Part shown: positions 25,375 through 34,519 of the stretch, piece by piece | How positions within the stretch are numbered: position 1 is the first letter of the stretch | Layout: every line of letters starts with the position of its first letter | NCBI GenBank assembly: GCA_022447855.1 | Contig: JAKUTX010000002.1 | Location: 62,001-126,000 of the forward strand | DNA length: 64,000 nt | Reading direction: 5' to 3' | Source: UBA6927 sp022447855 | GTDB lineage: Bacteria; Chloroflexota; Dehalococcoidia; Lucifugimonadales; UBA6927 | Made by a program: the position numbers and the translations under genes | Notes under the pieces: generated by a model | The model's input: only the letters and a program-made list of their open reading frames with translations | The model's database searches: none | Told to the model about the DNA's origin: nothing

Positions 25375-26059
25375 AATCATCCAATCTTTTGATTCTGCAG
25401 TTGAGGATATTTTAGATAACGCGACTGTCATGGTAGGAGGTTTTGCAGGTCCGGGTGGAATCCCACAAAATTTATTAAAAGCACTTCAAGAATTGGGCTC
25501 AAAGAATTTGGTTTTGGTTACTAACACTGCTGGCATAGGTGATTTTGGTGTTTTAGGGGATCATATTCATACCGGCATATTAATTGAAAACGGACAGATT
25601 TCAAAAGTTATCGCTTCTTATCCTTCATCACCATCACCGTCGAAACCCAATGCATTCGAGATAGCATTTCGAGAGAAGGAAGTTGAGCTTGAATTAGTTC
25701 CCCAGGGAACCCTTGCAGAACGAATCCGAGCAGGAGGAGCCGGGATTCCCGCATTTTATACTGCTACGGGAGTAGGTACAGAATTGGCTGAGGGGAAAGA
25801 AGTAAAAATATTTGAAGGCCGTGATTATTTAATGGAAACAGCATTACGTGCTGATTTCGCTTTACTTAAAGCAACTAAGTGTGATGTGATGGGCAATATT
25901 CAATTTACAGGAACATCACAAAACTTTAATGGAGTTATGGCTACGGCGGCTGATACGACTATTTTCGAGGTGGATCAAGTGGTAGATGTTGGAGAAATAT
26001 TACCCAATGAAATACAACTTCCTGGAATATATGTAGATCGGATAGTGAAAATCAAATAG
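25361..26059 (+). CDS. CoA transferase subunit A (SCOT alpha-like)
   Basis: A 232-residue class I CoA transferase alpha subunit. It has ATVMVGGFAGPGGIPQNLLKAL near residues 21-42, VTNTAGIGDFG near 53, VPQGTLAERIRAGGAGIPAFYTATGVGTELAEGKE near 113-146, and ADFALLKATKCDVMGNI. It moves CoA between acyl-CoA and a 3-oxoacid or similar acceptor as an alpha/beta pair with the next gene. Catalytic Glu is on the beta subunit. The acid substrate cannot be told. Confidence 0.93.
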   Translation: MPINKIIQSFDSAVEDILDNATVMVGGFAGPGGIPQNLLKALQELGSKNLVLVTNTAGIGDFGVLGDHIHTGILIENGQISKVIASYPSSPSPSKPNAFEIAFREKEVELELVPQGTLAERIRAGGAGIPAFYTATGVGTELAEGKEVKIFEGRDYLMETALRADFALLKATKCDVMGNIQFTGTSQNFNGVMATAADTTIFEVDQVVDVGEILPNEIQLPGIYVDRIVKIK

Positions 26060-26088
26060 TAAAAGTAGTAATTAGGAGAGTGAACTAA

Positions 26089-26751
26089 TTGGCTGATTTT
26101 CTACCAAAAGAAGTTATAGCGATGAGGGTTGCAAAAGAATTAGAAAATGAACAAGTGGTTAATCTTGGAATTGGAATACCTTCGCTTTGTTCACAATACA
26201 TTCCCCGTGACAAAGATGTTATTTTTCATAGCGAGAATGGGGTCTTGAATTTTGGCCCACTTGCAGATGCATCTGCAATAAATCCTGATTTTATCAATGC
26301 AGCCGGGTATTCTCTTTTACCATACCCCGGTATGTATTTTATGGGTTCCGATATTGCCTTTTCAATGATTCGAGGCGGGCATGTTGATGTAGCCGTACTT
26401 GGTGCTTTGCAAGTTTCTCAAAAGGGAGATTTGGCAAACTGGAAAATTCCTGAACGCGGAATTGGAAATGTTGGAGGAGCTATGGATCTTGCGGCAGGGG
26501 CAAAAAAAGTCATAGTGGCAATGCAGCATATAGATCCATTTGGGAACCCAAAAATTGTTTCAAATTGTTCCTATCCAATTACAGGACAGACGTGCGTTAG
26601 TTTAATTGTTACTGATGTTGCAGTTATTGAAATTTCGAAAAAAGGGATGATTCTTAAAGAAGTGGCTCCTGGTTGGCCTGCAAAAGAGGTGCAACAAATT
26701 ACTGATGCAAAATTAAGTATTGCAAATGATCTTTCTGAGATCGAACTTTAG
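26089..26751 (+). CDS. CoA transferase subunit B (SCOT beta-like)
   Basis: A 220-residue beta subunit. Its catalytic glutamate is in the motif HSENGVLNFGP near residue 47 (family ENGxxxxGP). VNLGIGIPSLC is at the N terminus, and GGHVDVAVLGALQVSQKGDLANWKIP follows near 102-127. TTG start with AGGAGAG upstream. It follows the alpha subunit by 29 bp, forming the usual two-gene unit. The 3' end overlaps convergent pncC by 4 bp. Confidence 0.94.
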   Translation: MADFLPKEVIAMRVAKELENEQVVNLGIGIPSLCSQYIPRDKDVIFHSENGVLNFGPLADASAINPDFINAAGYSLLPYPGMYFMGSDIAFSMIRGGHVDVAVLGALQVSQKGDLANWKIPERGIGNVGGAMDLAAGAKKVIVAMQHIDPFGNPKIVSNCSYPITGQTCVSLIVTDVAVIEISKKGMILKEVAPGWPAKEVQQITDAKLSIANDLSEIEL

Positions 26752-27260
26752 TTATTCACCAATGATTTTTCATTGTAAGTTTCTATACTTTCTATCAATA
26801 ATTTTAATGTTGCTACACTGAATTCGCGCATATTATTTGTCCTGTCATTATCTTTTGTTTCTACAGTAATGGTTTTTTCTACAGGCCCAGCGACCGCGAT
26901 GCATGAGTGGCCGGGTTTGTCACCATAACGATTTCCGGTTGGACCAGTGGCTCCAGTTTCAGAAATTCCCCAGGTAGATCCAGTTAATTTTCTAACCTGC
27001 TTGGCGTTGAGTAATGCGTATTTTTCAGTTGATGCTCGAAGGTCCTTCATTTGTAAGTCATTGATGTTTAAGAAAGCTTTTTGGGCAATGCGAGTGTAAA
27101 TTATTGAACCACCAATAAAATAAGATGATGCACCAGGCACGCCTAAAAGATGTGCTGATATAAGTCCTCCGGTAGAAGATTCAGCTATAGAAATGGTTTG
27201 TGAATTTTTGTTCAGAAGATTGCTTATATTTTTTGCTAGAGTTGTCATTTCAGGATACAT
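26748..27260 (-). CDS. pncC: Nicotinamide-nucleotide amidase (CinA C-terminal/PncC family)
   Basis: A 170-residue protein. SIAESSTGGLISAHLLGVPGASSYFIGG lies near residues 22-49, with the catalytic Ser/Thr in ESSTGG, and ISETGATGPTGNRYGDKPGHSCIAVAGP near 98-125. It deamidates NMN to NaMN in pyridine nucleotide recycling. It lacks the CinA N-terminal domain. I choose ATG 27260, with GGAG 7 nt upstream, over an in-frame start at 27311 that adds 17 residues. Confidence 0.93.
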   Translation of the reverse strand: MYPEMTTLAKNISNLLNKNSQTISIAESSTGGLISAHLLGVPGASSYFIGGSIIYTRIAQKAFLNINDLQMKDLRASTEKYALLNAKQVRKLTGSTWGISETGATGPTGNRYGDKPGHSCIAVAGPVEKTITVETKDNDRTNNMREFSVATLKLLIESIETYNEKSLVNN

Positions 27261-27374
27261 TTTGGACTCCAATTTCAATATTTGACTCAATAGTATTATA
27301 GCTTGCTTCAATTAACCAAAATTCATTATGCTTAATTAGTCGATTTCTTTAACATAAATTTTTAAGGATCAGAT

Positions 27375-27530
27375 TTGAAAACGAGATTATTTTTAATGGT
27401 GCCCATTATAGCCGGATCGTTTGGATTAGTTACAGGGGGATTAATCAAGAACAGAGGGGAACTAATCATATTAGGATTGCTCTTAATTATTGTAGTCTTC
27501 GTGCTTGGGAAGCGTTTTAGAACAAAGTAA
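27375..27530 (+). CDS. Small two-helix membrane protein
   Basis: A 51-residue ORF from TTG 27375 with AAGGA upstream at 6 nt. The sequence has two hydrophobic segments (about residues 5-22 and 29-45) joined by a short charged turn (KNRGE), and a basic tail (KRFRTK). It is too short for similarity judgement. It sits between two minus-strand genes, so it would be a single-gene transcript. Confidence 0.5.
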   Translation: MKTRLFLMVPIIAGSFGLVTGGLIKNRGELIILGLLLIIVVFVLGKRFRTK

Positions 27531-27561
27531 TTTTAAGGCAATTAGATACAACTTGAGTTCA

Positions 27562-28677
27562 TCAAATTTCAGCGATGGTATTTTTTTCTATTTCTGCAGT
27601 ATCTAGAGTTACACCCAATCCAGGTAACTTAGGCGCATGGACATACCCATCTTTGTCGATGTCAATTGGATTAGTAATCCCAAATTTTGCGCCATCTGGA
27701 TATGGTATTTCGATGTACCTACAATTCTTAATTGATAAAGCTACGTGTAAATTAGCGACATCCATTAGTGACAAAACAGCCATGTGTAACTCACAGTTCA
27801 TTCCAAAAGCTTCCGCTAAATGTGCAGTCTTAATGGTACCTGTTATGCCACCTGTCCAAGAAACATCAGCCCTCATTACATCACATGCATTTGTTTTTAG
27901 ATATGCAGCCTTAGAAAAAAAATCAGAATTCCATTCACCAGCAAGTATAGGGATATCTAAAGTTGAAGTTAACATTTGCAATCCATGTATGTCATGATCA
28001 TACAAAGGCTCTTCAAACCACAAAAAATTTAGAGATTCTAATTCCCTGCCAACACGTACTGCTTCTCCATGATCATACATTCCGCCCACTGGATCTATCA
28101 TTAAAGTCATATCTTTCCCCACGGATTTTCTTACAGCACGGCAGCATTCTATATCTAGGTCAGGATCACCTGGGGGATGTAACTTGAAAGCATTATACCC
28201 TTCAGCCTTCGCCATATTTGCTAATTCTACATACTCTTCAGGCTTAGATAGAAATGGTGAACTAGCATATGCTTGAATTTTTTCTCTATATGCCCCTATG
28301 AACTTATACAGAGGTTTATTAACAGCCTTGGCAGCTAAGTCCCACAATGCGACATCCACGGGGCCATATGAATTGACTGACGCAAGACCGCCAAGCCTAT
28401 CTGCTTTATGAGCTTTTTGCCACAATTTTTCTCTAAATTCGACATCTTCACCAATAACTTCAGGCCTGTAAACTTCTGCAATTGTATGTGCTAATCTCAT
28501 ACCACCTTTAGTTCCCCAGCCAAACCCATATCCCTCAATTCCTGTATCCGAAATCGCTGTTACGATCACCAATTGTGTTTTAACGCCTTGATCTGTATCT
28601 GGTTTTTCAGGTGATTTATCCATTACCCCTGGCTTAGGAACATTTACCACACGAAGTTTTAAATCTTTTAATATCAT
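27562..28677 (-). CDS. Mandelate racemase/muconate lactonizing enzyme family protein (enolase superfamily)
   Basis: A 371-residue enolase-superfamily protein. Metal ligands are seen as D195 (MIDPVGG), a Glu at 222/223 (WFEEPL) and E248 (ILAGEW). An MR-type acid/base dyad is suggested by D271 (RADVSW) and H298 (CELHMA). The usual KxK catalytic pair is K165-L-H167. Such enzymes abstract the alpha proton of carboxylates for dehydration or racemisation of sugar acids. The substrate is unknown. A decayed oxidoreductase fragment lies immediately upstream. Confidence 0.9.
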   Translation of the reverse strand: MILKDLKLRVVNVPKPGVMDKSPEKPDTDQGVKTQLVIVTAISDTGIEGYGFGWGTKGGMRLAHTIAEVYRPEVIGEDVEFREKLWQKAHKADRLGGLASVNSYGPVDVALWDLAAKAVNKPLYKFIGAYREKIQAYASSPFLSKPEEYVELANMAKAEGYNAFKLHPPGDPDLDIECCRAVRKSVGKDMTLMIDPVGGMYDHGEAVRVGRELESLNFLWFEEPLYDHDIHGLQMLTSTLDIPILAGEWNSDFFSKAAYLKTNACDVMRADVSWTGGITGTIKTAHLAEAFGMNCELHMAVLSLMDVANLHVALSIKNCRYIEIPYPDGAKFGITNPIDIDKDGYVHAPKLPGLGVTLDTAEIEKNTIAEI

Positions 28678-28692
28678 TTATATCACCATGTT

Positions 28693-28878
28693 CTAATTTG
28701 CATCTGACAAGCCTGAAATAAATTCGACGTTTGGAGCCTTAGCCAATTCAGATCCAGCAACCTTGATTTTCGAAGAACGATCCTCGGAGCCCAATATAAC
28801 ATAATCCAATTCTTTTATAAGTTCATCTGGATATACCGCCATATCAGAAGGCAATCTGTAGGTAATCCCGAGGTTTTC
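28693..28878 (-). pseudogene. Fragment of a GltD-like FAD/NAD(P) oxidoreductase
   Basis: A minus-strand frame of 61 codons ends 16 bp before the enolase-family start codon and opens right after an in-frame TAA. It reads ENLGITYRLPSDM...DELIKELDYVILGSEDRSSKIKVAGSEL...VEFISGL. This resembles the segment of GltD/NfnB-type flavoproteins around LGVxxRL...LLEEYDAVFLATG...LxIPGxDL. No start codon with ribosome binding site and no flavin-binding motif are present, so it looks like a remnant of a deleted gene. Identity is tentative. The rest of 28680-29146 contains only short inverted repeats. Confidence 0.4.
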
Positions 28879-28964
28879 TTATACAATTAAGCAATCACTC
28901 CGATTTATCGTTGTGTCAGTGGGTTTTGTGAACTCTCACACTGATGCGTAATTGTGGTTAACTT

Positions 28965-29002
28965 GGAGGGAGTGTGGGCTTGAACAACTTTACACTCTCT
29001 CC
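28965..29002. repeat. Inverted repeat, possible terminator, upstream of the Mo-hydroxylase gene
   Basis: GGAGGGAGTGT (28965-28975) pairs with ACACTCTCTCC (28992-29002) across a 16-nt loop, with a single G-U pair if transcribed from the plus strand. An AT-rich tail (TTATTTATT) follows without a real T-run. A smaller repeat TCAGTG/CACTGA lies at 28916-28944. Together they mark a non-coding stretch of about 270 bp between the pseudogene fragment and the Mo-hydroxylase. Confidence 0.4.
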
Positions 29003-29146
29003 TTATTTATTACGGCGCAAATCTCTTGAGGAGAAGGTACTCGGAATGAGGATGATAGGACATGAGTTTTACTGCTAGCGTCTGGTAGTACAGGCATCGA
29101 ATGTGCTATTCTAATATTCGTTCGATAAGATATAAGGGAGAGATGA

Positions 29147-31357
29147 ATGATGCAGAGTCAAAAATTAAGTGTTATTGGTACAAGACCAATAAGACATGAC
29201 GGAGTTGATAAAGTTATCGGCAGAGCTCAATTTGCATCAGATATGCCTTTTTCGGATGCTTTGGAATGTAAAATTCTCCGAAGTCCATTTGCCCACGCAA
29301 AGATTAAGCATATTGATATTTCGGATGCATCAAGTTTGTTTGGAGTACACGCGGTTGTTACAGCAGCCGATTTCCCCTATCAGGATGCTAAAGTTTTAGC
29401 CACTGATAAAGTTTTGTATAAAGGACATCCAATTGCAGCAGTAGCTGCAGTCAATTCTCATGTTGCTCAAGAAGCTATTAATTTGATTAAAGTTGATTAT
29501 GAATCATTAAGTCCTGTTTTGGATGTAAGAGAAGCCGTCAAAACTGATTCTCCCATTTTGCATACGGATCTCTTTACAAATTCTCTTGGTGAAAAAGCTA
29601 AAGTTCCTAGTAACGTAGCAGAACACGTTAGGTTTGAACTAGGTGATGTAGAAACTGCTTTTGCTGAGGCAGATTTTGTAATAGAGAGAGAATTTTCCAC
29701 AGCCACTGTTCATCCAGGATATATAGAACCTGATTCGGCAACAGCTATTTGGCAGATTGATGGAGAGGTGAGGATATGGAGCAACACTAGAGCGGCGTTT
29801 GTAATAAGAGATTCGATGTCAAAAATTCTTAATTTATCCGTTTCGAAGATTCATATCACAACTACAGAGGTAGGTGGAGCATTTGGAGGTAAAAAGGAGG
29901 GGTGGATAGAACCAGTTGTTGCTATATTATCGAAAAAATCTGGGCGTCCGGTAAGTCTTACATTGTCTAGAGATGAAGTATTTCAGGCAGCTGGTCCAGG
30001 TCCAGGCACGTTCCTGAAGTGTAAAATGGCAGCAAATAAAAAAGGAAAGATTGTTGCCGCAAAGGCAGAGATGCTCTATGAAGCTGGTGCATTCCCAGGC
30101 GCGCCTATTGCTGGGGGCATGAGCTGTATTTTTGCAGCATACGATATAGAAAACTTGTTAATAGATGGTTTTGACGTTTTAGTTAATAAACCAAAGACAT
30201 GTCCATATAGAGCTCCGGGAGGATTGCCTGCTGCTTTTGCATCCGAATCAATAGTTAATGAATTAGCTGAGAAACTTAATATGGACCCCATTCAATTTAG
30301 GCTACAAAATGCTGCTTCTGAGGGGTCTCGCAGGGCTGATGGAACAATAAATCCGGTTATTGGGGCTCAAGAAACTTTGAAGGTCGCATTATCCCATTCC
30401 CATTATAAAAGTGAGTTAAAAGGAAGTAGTGTTGGAAGAGGAGTTGCTATTGGATTTTGGAAAAACGGAGGGAATCCAAGTTCTTGTAATTTAAGTATTA
30501 ACTCAGATGGAACTGTATCAATGGTTGAGGGTTCTGCAGATGTTTGTGGAAATCGTGCGGGACTAGCAATGCAAGCTGCTGAGGTTTTGGGAATCCCCGC
30601 AGAGGATGTGATCCCAAAAATAGGTGATACTGATTCAGTAGGCTATACAGCGCAAACTGGTGGTAGTCGTGTGACATTTGCTACAGGATGGGCGGCATAT
30701 AACGCAGCGGAAGAATTGATATCAAAACTCAGAATTAGAGCGGCGAAGATTTGGGGGATTAATCCTAAAGATGTTACTTATAAATTAGGGGAAGTAATAT
30801 CTGTGTCTGACCCAGAGCTTAGTATGACATTCAAAGAGATTGCGGCCGAATTAAATAATTCTGGAGGCCCAATTTCTGCTTCTGCAAATGTAATGCCTTC
30901 AGGAGTAGGAGGCGCTTATTCTGTTCAGATTTGTGATGTCGAAGTTGATAAAGAGACTGGAAAGGTAACAATACTAAGGTGGACTGTCATTCAAGATGTA
31001 GGGCGAGCGGTTCATCCAAGTTATGTTGAGGGACAAATGCAGGGAGGAGTTGTCCAGGGGATAGGATGGGCTTTGCATGAAGGATATGTTTATGACGAGC
31101 ATGGAGGAATGTCAAATACAACTCTTTTGGATTATAGAATGCCTGTTGCTCTTGATGTTCCAATGATGGAATCGGTAATTGTGGAAGTTGCTAATCCGGG
31201 CCACCCATTTGGAGTGAGAGGGGTTGGAGAAGCACCGATAGTTCCTCCGGCTGCAGCTATTGGGAATGCAATTAAAGATGCTTTAGGGATCCGAATGACT
31301 GAACTTCCTATGACTTCGGGTAAATTGTATGAAGCGATAAATTCTTCAGATGCTTAA
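29147..31357 (+). CDS. Xanthine dehydrogenase-family molybdenum-binding subunit (stand-alone)
   Basis: A 736-residue large subunit of the xanthine oxidase/CO dehydrogenase/aldehyde oxidoreductase superfamily. It starts IGTRPIRHDGVDKVIGRAQFASDM. The Mo-pterin binding site GGAFGGKKEG lies near residues 244-253, CPYRAPGG near 351, and the catalytic Glu motif GVRGVGEAPIVPPAAA near 690-705. It would hydroxylate an N-heterocycle or aldehyde. The usual FAD and 2Fe-2S subunits are not adjacent: the next gene is a convergent HAD hydrolase whose stop overlaps by 4 bp. Partners must lie elsewhere. Confidence 0.93.
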   Translation: MMQSQKLSVIGTRPIRHDGVDKVIGRAQFASDMPFSDALECKILRSPFAHAKIKHIDISDASSLFGVHAVVTAADFPYQDAKVLATDKVLYKGHPIAAVAAVNSHVAQEAINLIKVDYESLSPVLDVREAVKTDSPILHTDLFTNSLGEKAKVPSNVAEHVRFELGDVETAFAEADFVIEREFSTATVHPGYIEPDSATAIWQIDGEVRIWSNTRAAFVIRDSMSKILNLSVSKIHITTTEVGGAFGGKKEGWIEPVVAILSKKSGRPVSLTLSRDEVFQAAGPGPGTFLKCKMAANKKGKIVAAKAEMLYEAGAFPGAPIAGGMSCIFAAYDIENLLIDGFDVLVNKPKTCPYRAPGGLPAAFASESIVNELAEKLNMDPIQFRLQNAASEGSRRADGTINPVIGAQETLKVALSHSHYKSELKGSSVGRGVAIGFWKNGGNPSSCNLSINSDGTVSMVEGSADVCGNRAGLAMQAAEVLGIPAEDVIPKIGDTDSVGYTAQTGGSRVTFATGWAAYNAAEELISKLRIRAAKIWGINPKDVTYKLGEVISVSDPELSMTFKEIAAELNNSGGPISASANVMPSGVGGAYSVQICDVEVDKETGKVTILRWTVIQDVGRAVHPSYVEGQMQGGVVQGIGWALHEGYVYDEHGGMSNTTLLDYRMPVALDVPMMESVIVEVANPGHPFGVRGVGEAPIVPPAAAIGNAIKDALGIRMTELPMTSGKLYEAINSSDA

Positions 31358-32055
31358 ATGATCTGAGATAATTCTGACAGGTCGCGGATAGAAAAATGTG
31401 GTTTTGTTTTGAAAGAAGGTTTTCTGTCAAATCTGTTTATCCAAGCTGCCATACATCCTGCATCTACTGCACCTGCAACATCAGCAATCTCATTATCACC
31501 AATATGTAATAATTGATTTAGATCGCAACCGGCTGCGTTGGCAGCTTTTATGAAAATTTTTTTGTCGGGTTTTTCGATTTTTTCGTCGGGGGCATATATG
31601 GCAAAATCCATTAAGTTTTCTAGCCCAAGATTTTCAGGGTAAGTATCTCCATTGGAGATAATACCCACTTTAAAAGTTTTCCTTAGTTCTTGAATGGATG
31701 GGATTACATCCAAAAAAAGATCGTTGTTTGAATAACGACCCGCAGAAAAACATATACTCATTTCCTTTGCAATTTTTGCATTTGGACGGTTAATCGTTTC
31801 TAAAATTTTACAAAAAGTTTCATATCGCCGGACGCTATAGTTCCATCGGTTTGGAGAATCTTCAGAAATGGACAGATTATACTGTTCTCTTATTTCAACA
31901 AAATGCTTTTCATTGGTCATGTTGGCTGATAATGGATCCAATTCAATTAATTTCGATAAAGCAGCAGATATTCCTCGTTTGAATCCTACTTCGTAATCCC
32001 AAACAGTGTCATCAATATCTAGAGAAATTGCTTTTAAATTTAGTAAGTTTTTCAA
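31354..32055 (-). CDS. HAD-superfamily hydrolase
   Basis: A 233-residue HAD protein. Motif I is SLDIDDTVWDYE near residues 11-22 (nucleophile Asp), motif II GIISNGD near 133, Lys motif III in KPDKKIF, and motif IV HIGDNEIADVAGA near 195. Probably a small-molecule phosphatase, similar to nucleotidases of the YjjG type; substrate uncertain. TTG start 4 bp after the carA stop. Last gene of the pyr transcript. Confidence 0.88.
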   Translation of the reverse strand: MKNLLNLKAISLDIDDTVWDYEVGFKRGISAALSKLIELDPLSANMTNEKHFVEIREQYNLSISEDSPNRWNYSVRRYETFCKILETINRPNAKIAKEMSICFSAGRYSNNDLFLDVIPSIQELRKTFKVGIISNGDTYPENLGLENLMDFAIYAPDEKIEKPDKKIFIKAANAAGCDLNQLLHIGDNEIADVAGAVDAGCMAAWINRFDRKPSFKTKPHFSIRDLSELSQII

Positions 32056-32058
32056 AAT

Positions 32059-33174
32059 TCAACCTTTGCGCTCTTGAGAGATCATATCGACGAAGCGATC
32101 AAAAATTGTTTCGTTGTCTAGCGGCCCCGGAGAAGCTTCTGAGTGATATTGAATGCTCATAATGGGCATTGATTGATGTTCTAATCCTTCTACTGTTTCA
32201 TCATTTAAATTAATATGACTAACATTTATTTCTGGAGGTAAGCTATTGGGGTCGACAGAATAACCATGATTTTGGGCAGTTATAGACACTTTTCCAGTTT
32301 TCAAATCTTTTACGGGATGGTTTCCTCCGCGATGACCAAATTTTAATTTAAATGTTCGAGCACCGAAGGCCCTTGCTAGAATTTGATTGCCTAAACAAAT
32401 CCCCATAATTGGTAATTTGCCTATGAGATCCCGTGTGCTGCTAACAGCATATTCTAATAATTGTGGATCTCCAGGTCCAGGAGATAATAGAACCCCATCA
32501 GGCTCATGAGCCATTATTTCAGAGGCTGATGCGTTAGCCGGCATTGCTATTATATCGCAATTTCTAGCCTCTAGCATTCTTAAAATATTGTACTTTAATC
32601 CATAGTCACTGACCAAAATCCTATATTTGTCAGGATCTTTTGGTTTTGAAAGTTTTAGATCTTTGTTCCATGAATAAAGTGCTTTAGTAGTCACTTTATT
32701 GACGTAATCAAATTCTTCGTAATTCGGTAGTTGCTTTAATTGATTTACAATTTCCTCCCTTGGCGTATTAGAGATATTGACTGATCCCATCATTACTCCG
32801 TATTTCCGTAGTCTACGGGTGACGGCTCTGGTATCTATTTCGCTGATACCTGGTATTCCCTGAGAATTTAAATAATCATTTAGGGTCATTGTGCTCAAAG
32901 AATGGCTAGGGTGGGTAGAATGTTTGTGTACCGCAAAACCAGAAACTTGTATATTACGAGATTCTACATCACGTTGATTAATCCCATAATTTCCTATAAG
33001 CGGGTATGTAGGAACTACTATTTGTCCAGCATAAGAAGGGTCAGTCAGCATTTCTTGGTACCCTGTCATTGAAGTGTTGAAAACGACTTCCCCAAAAACT
33101 GATGTTTCTGCTCCAAAGTGGGTTCCGTAGAACTCTGATCCATCTTGTAAAATTAGTCGGGCTTGCTTATTCAA
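32059..33174 (-). CDS. carA: Carbamoyl-phosphate synthase small subunit
   Basis: A 371-residue CarA. The N-terminal domain has RLILQDGSEFYGTHFGA and FNTSMTGYQEMLTDPSYAGQI. The C-terminal class I glutaminase has catalytic Cys in MGICLGNQILARAFG near residue 262, and His/Glu in SIQYHSEASPGP near 343-354. It delivers ammonia to CarB. carB is not in the window. TTG start with GGAG upstream; the start is 2 bp from the pyrC stop. Confidence 0.97.
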   Translation of the reverse strand: MNKQARLILQDGSEFYGTHFGAETSVFGEVVFNTSMTGYQEMLTDPSYAGQIVVPTYPLIGNYGINQRDVESRNIQVSGFAVHKHSTHPSHSLSTMTLNDYLNSQGIPGISEIDTRAVTRRLRKYGVMMGSVNISNTPREEIVNQLKQLPNYEEFDYVNKVTTKALYSWNKDLKLSKPKDPDKYRILVSDYGLKYNILRMLEARNCDIIAMPANASASEIMAHEPDGVLLSPGPGDPQLLEYAVSSTRDLIGKLPIMGICLGNQILARAFGARTFKLKFGHRGGNHPVKDLKTGKVSITAQNHGYSVDPNSLPPEINVSHINLNDETVEGLEHQSMPIMSIQYHSEASPGPLDNETIFDRFVDMISQERKG

Positions 33175-33175
33175 T

Positions 33176-34519
33176 TTATCTCCGGGTTTCTATTGATTCT
33201 TGTTGCGATACTATTTGTCCGTTGTATATAGTTGCAGCTATTCTTCCAATTAATTCTGTTCCAGCGATTGGAGAGTTTATTCCTTTTGAATAGAACTGTG
33301 AAGAATCCACAATCCATTTTTCTTTGGGAGCTATAATAGTCACATCTGCGTTAGAACCTTTAGATAGATTACCAATTTTTCTCTCTCTAAGGAATTTGGC
33401 TGGAGCATAGGATAAACTTTCGATAATCTTATCTATACTAATTAAATTAGAGTCGATTAAGCTGAACAAAGAACCTACCGCTGTTTCAAGATTGCTTATT
33501 CCAAAAGCTGCTTCGTCAAATGTGCAATTTTTTTCAGTAATGTGATGTGGTGCGTGGTCGGTAGCAATCAAGTCGATTACCCCTTCATTTAATGCGGTTA
33601 TTAAAGAATTCACATCTGAAGGATTTCTTAATGGGGGATTCACTTTCGCGTTAGTGTTATATGATTGATTATTTAGTGGTTCGTCTGGGTTAGACGTTCC
33701 TATAATTAGTTCATCGGTTAGGGTTAAGTGATGCGGAGTGACTTCACAAGTGATGTTTATACCATCTTCTTTAGCGCGTTTGATTAATTCAACTGATCCT
33801 GAAGTACTTACATGCGCAATATGACAATGTCCTCCGGTAATTGCTGCTAACCTTATATCTCTCGCAACCATTGATTCTTCCGCGGCGGGAGAAATTCCTT
33901 TTAGTCCTAATTTATCGGCTACCCATCCTTGATTCATGGATCCTTTATTTGAAATTTTTAAGTCCTCGCAATGATTAATGATAGGAAGGTTGAGATCAGA
34001 ACCATAAATGAGAGCACTTTCCATAATTTTGGGATCAGATACAGGCATTCCGTCATCGCTGAATCCTATAACACCAGATGATGCCAATTCAGCCATATCT
34101 GTTAAATGAAGACCTTTTGATCCTCGTGTTACATTTGCAATTGGTAACACTCTTATAACAGCAGAATTCTTTGATTCACTATAAATATAATTGACAACCT
34201 GCACAGAATCTATAGGGGGTTCAGTATTTGGCATACAACAAACCGTTGTGAACCCGCCAGCTGCAGCTGCCTTCGTTCCTGATTCGATTGTTTCTTTGTA
34301 TTCAAAGCCTGGTTCTCTAAGATGACAATGAAGGTCAATAAATCCAGGTGCTACTATTAAATTGGTAGCGTCTAGATTGAAAGCTCCTTGCGGGGGCTGA
34401 ATAGGGTTGTCGCTGATTTCAACAATTTTCCCATTATCAATTAGGATATTTTTAATCGCGTGTATATTATTTTGAGGATCAATGGTGAGTCCATTTGAAA
34501 TTAAAATCGGTCTAGCCAT
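33176..34519 (-). CDS. pyrC: Dihydroorotase
   Basis: A 447-residue class I dihydroorotase. Zinc ligands are in DLHCHLREPGFEYKET near residues 61-76, a carboxylation or substrate region in MPNTEPPID, further His in INHCEDL and AHVST, and the catalytic Asp in IATDHAPHH near 318. It cyclises N-carbamoyl-aspartate. The ATG overlaps the pyrB stop by one base (TAATG), showing translational coupling. Confidence 0.97.
   Translation of the reverse strand: MARPILISNGLTIDPQNNIHAIKNILIDNGKIVEISDNPIQPPQGAFNLDATNLIVAPGFIDLHCHLREPGFEYKETIESGTKAAAAGGFTTVCCMPNTEPPIDSVQVVNYIYSESKNSAVIRVLPIANVTRGSKGLHLTDMAELASSGVIGFSDDGMPVSDPKIMESALIYGSDLNLPIINHCEDLKISNKGSMNQGWVADKLGLKGISPAAEESMVARDIRLAAITGGHCHIAHVSTSGSVELIKRAKEDGINITCEVTPHHLTLTDELIIGTSNPDEPLNNQSYNTNAKVNPPLRNPSDVNSLITALNEGVIDLIATDHAPHHITEKNCTFDEAAFGISNLETAVGSLFSLIDSNLISIDKIIESLSYAPAKFLRERKIGNLSKGSNADVTIIAPKEKWIVDSSQFYSKGINSPIAGTELIGRIAATIYNGQIVSQQESIETRR

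Noticed and set aside
27575..27997. 140-residue plus-strand ORF
   Set aside because: Antisense to the enolase-superfamily gene; the real gene carries all metal ligands.
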